Source: CAMYKD01 sp041617155
Lineage (GTDB): Bacteria; Pseudomonadota; Alphaproteobacteria; Kiloniellales; JAKSDN01
DNA: 21,990 bases
Assembly: GCA_041617155.1 (NCBI GenBank)
Contig: JBFJPL010000069.1
Location: 1-21,990, forward strand
Direction of reading: 5' to 3'
Shown: positions 21,989-21,990 of the stretch, piece by piece
Position numbering within the stretch: the first letter of the stretch is position 1
How the letters are laid out: each line of letters begins with the position of its first letter
Notes under the pieces: generated by a model
The model's database searches: none
What the model was told of the DNA's origin: nothing
The model's input: the letters and a program-made list of their open reading frames with translations, nothing else
Translations under genes and position numbers: made by a program

Positions 21989-21990
21989 CC

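Noticed and set aside
1..21990. Search for CRISPR arrays, tRNA genes, transposases, toxin-antitoxin or phage-defence genes
   Set aside because: I saw no regularly spaced repeats, no cloverleaf-like segments and no protein motifs for such systems; the block is housekeeping apart from the left flank.

Overview
The window looks like a high-GC alphaproteobacterial chromosome, probably Rhodospirillales-like. It is mostly a conserved housekeeping block plus a small accessory flank on the left. The basis is family-level gene recognition and gene order (dgt-argS-SPOR-nagZ-M50-scpA-scpB, tatABC-serS-surE-pcm-LysM/M23, yajC-secD-secF), strong GC bias at third codon positions, and promoters with TTGC-type -35 boxes. 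No tRNA, rRNA, CRISPR array, phage or transposase gene was recognised.

Layout. (1) 1-3423: accessory flank with a P2-type cation ATPase on the minus strand. It is bordered by lower-GC, apparently non-coding DNA that holds divergent promoters for the ATPase and dgt. (2) 3424-10740: a tightly packed plus-strand run, dgt, argS, a SPOR membrane protein, nagZ, an M50 protease, scpA and scpB. Most junctions are TAATG, ATGA or GTGA overlaps, so translational coupling is likely. The run is broken only by a palindromic repeat in front of nagZ. (3) 10842-11912: an orphan FbpC-like iron(III)-type ABC ATPase, with a possible Fur-like operator and a hairpin/T-tract upstream. (4) 12027-13654: tatA, tatB and tatC with their own promoter and an attenuator-like hairpin between tatA and tatB. 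(5) 13748-17792: serS, surE, pcm and a LysM/LytM envelope lipoprotein. (6) 17811-18689 on the minus strand: a DUF815-type AAA ATPase, convergent with the lipoprotein gene. (7) 18862-21840: yajC-secD-secF, followed by an unexplained ~97-nt imperfect inverted repeat at the right edge.

Together the block serves envelope biogenesis and export (Sec accessory complex, Tat translocase, SPOR and LytM division or peptidoglycan proteins, NagZ recycling), chromosome segregation (ScpAB), tRNA charging (ArgRS, SerRS) and nucleotide or protein housekeeping (Dgt, SurE, Pcm). I see no gene cassette that amounts to an undescribed biological system. The points most worth a second look are regulatory and structural: the repeat that overlaps the apparent nagZ start, the tatA/tatB hairpin, the possible iron-responsive orphan ATPase, the degenerate LytM active site, the altered ion-site motifs of the P-type ATPase, and the terminal inverted repeat.
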